From: Saprospiraceae bacterium
GTDB lineage: Bacteria; Bacteroidota; Bacteroidia; Chitinophagales; Saprospiraceae
Assembly (NCBI GenBank): GCA_016715405.1
Contig: JADKAE010000025.1
Span: 1 to 57,989, forward strand
Length of the DNA: 57,989 nt
Direction of reading: 5' to 3'
Made by a program: the position numbers and the translations under genes. This document shows, in pieces, positions 57,973 through 57,989 of this stretch. The stretch's first letter is position 1. Every line of letters starts with the position of its first letter. Below the pieces are notes generated by a model. It was not told where the DNA came from and searched no databases. It was given only the letters and a program-made list of their open reading frames with translations.

Positions 57973-57989
57973 CGTTTTTCATTTTCCTT

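Overview
The window looks like a chromosomal piece of a Bacteroidota genome, most likely a Saprospiria-type bacterium. Supporting signs are Por-secretion (T9SS) C-terminal sorting domains on four secreted proteins, lipoproteins with late lipobox cysteines, promoters of the TAnnTTTG type, almost no Shine-Dalgarno sequences, and lineage-typical genes (DUF4294, an SRPBCC protein, coaX followed by an outer-membrane protein and a TPR protein). GC is roughly 50 %.

Layout. 1-3.7 kb: small unknown secreted or membrane proteins, with long intergenic stretches holding inverted and tandem repeats. 3.9-15 kb: housekeeping genes (2OG-Fe(II) oxygenase, tRNA-Gln, APC permease, prs, rplY, omega-amidase, NlpC/P60 hydrolase, adk, glyA) and a T9SS-secreted phosphoesterase. 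14-18 kb: a caspase-like peptidase followed by a large protein with two degenerate caspase-like domains and TPR-like helices. 18-24 kb: T9SS-secreted CotH and MopE-type proteins. 24-30 kb: DinB protein, long pyruvate kinase, and an LMW-phosphatase/ArsC-like gene between two inverted copies of a GGGTTTAG repeat element, then a fasciclin lipoprotein and an Rrf2 regulator with candidate operators. 30-46 kb: amylo-alpha-1,6-glucosidase, DUF4294, flippase, M42 peptidase, pterin dehydratase, coaX-OMP-TPR, M57 and S8 proteases, cutC and DUF4407.

46-58 kb (minus strand) is the most interesting part: the 3' end of a BREX phage-defence operon. Reading right to left it has pglZ, brxL (with a MITD1-C/PLD-like C-terminus), an unknown gene, and a very large nuclease-helicase fusing a DEDDh exonuclease, a RecQ-like SF2 helicase and a UvrD-like SF1 helicase. 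The genes are packed as one operon and the upstream part lies beyond the right edge.

A caution governs the whole annotation. Many genes are broken by single-base indels, mostly in homopolymer runs, while the protein sequence carries on in another frame with conserved motifs intact. I count about 16 such sites in the first 46 kb and far more, often one per 50-200 bp, from 46 to 58 kb. This pattern fits uncorrected long-read errors better than pseudogenes, so I annotate these as single genes with frameshifts. Two interruptions are not simple homopolymer slips: an in-frame TAG in the S8 protease, and an apparent loss of RecQ helicase motifs Ia-Ib.
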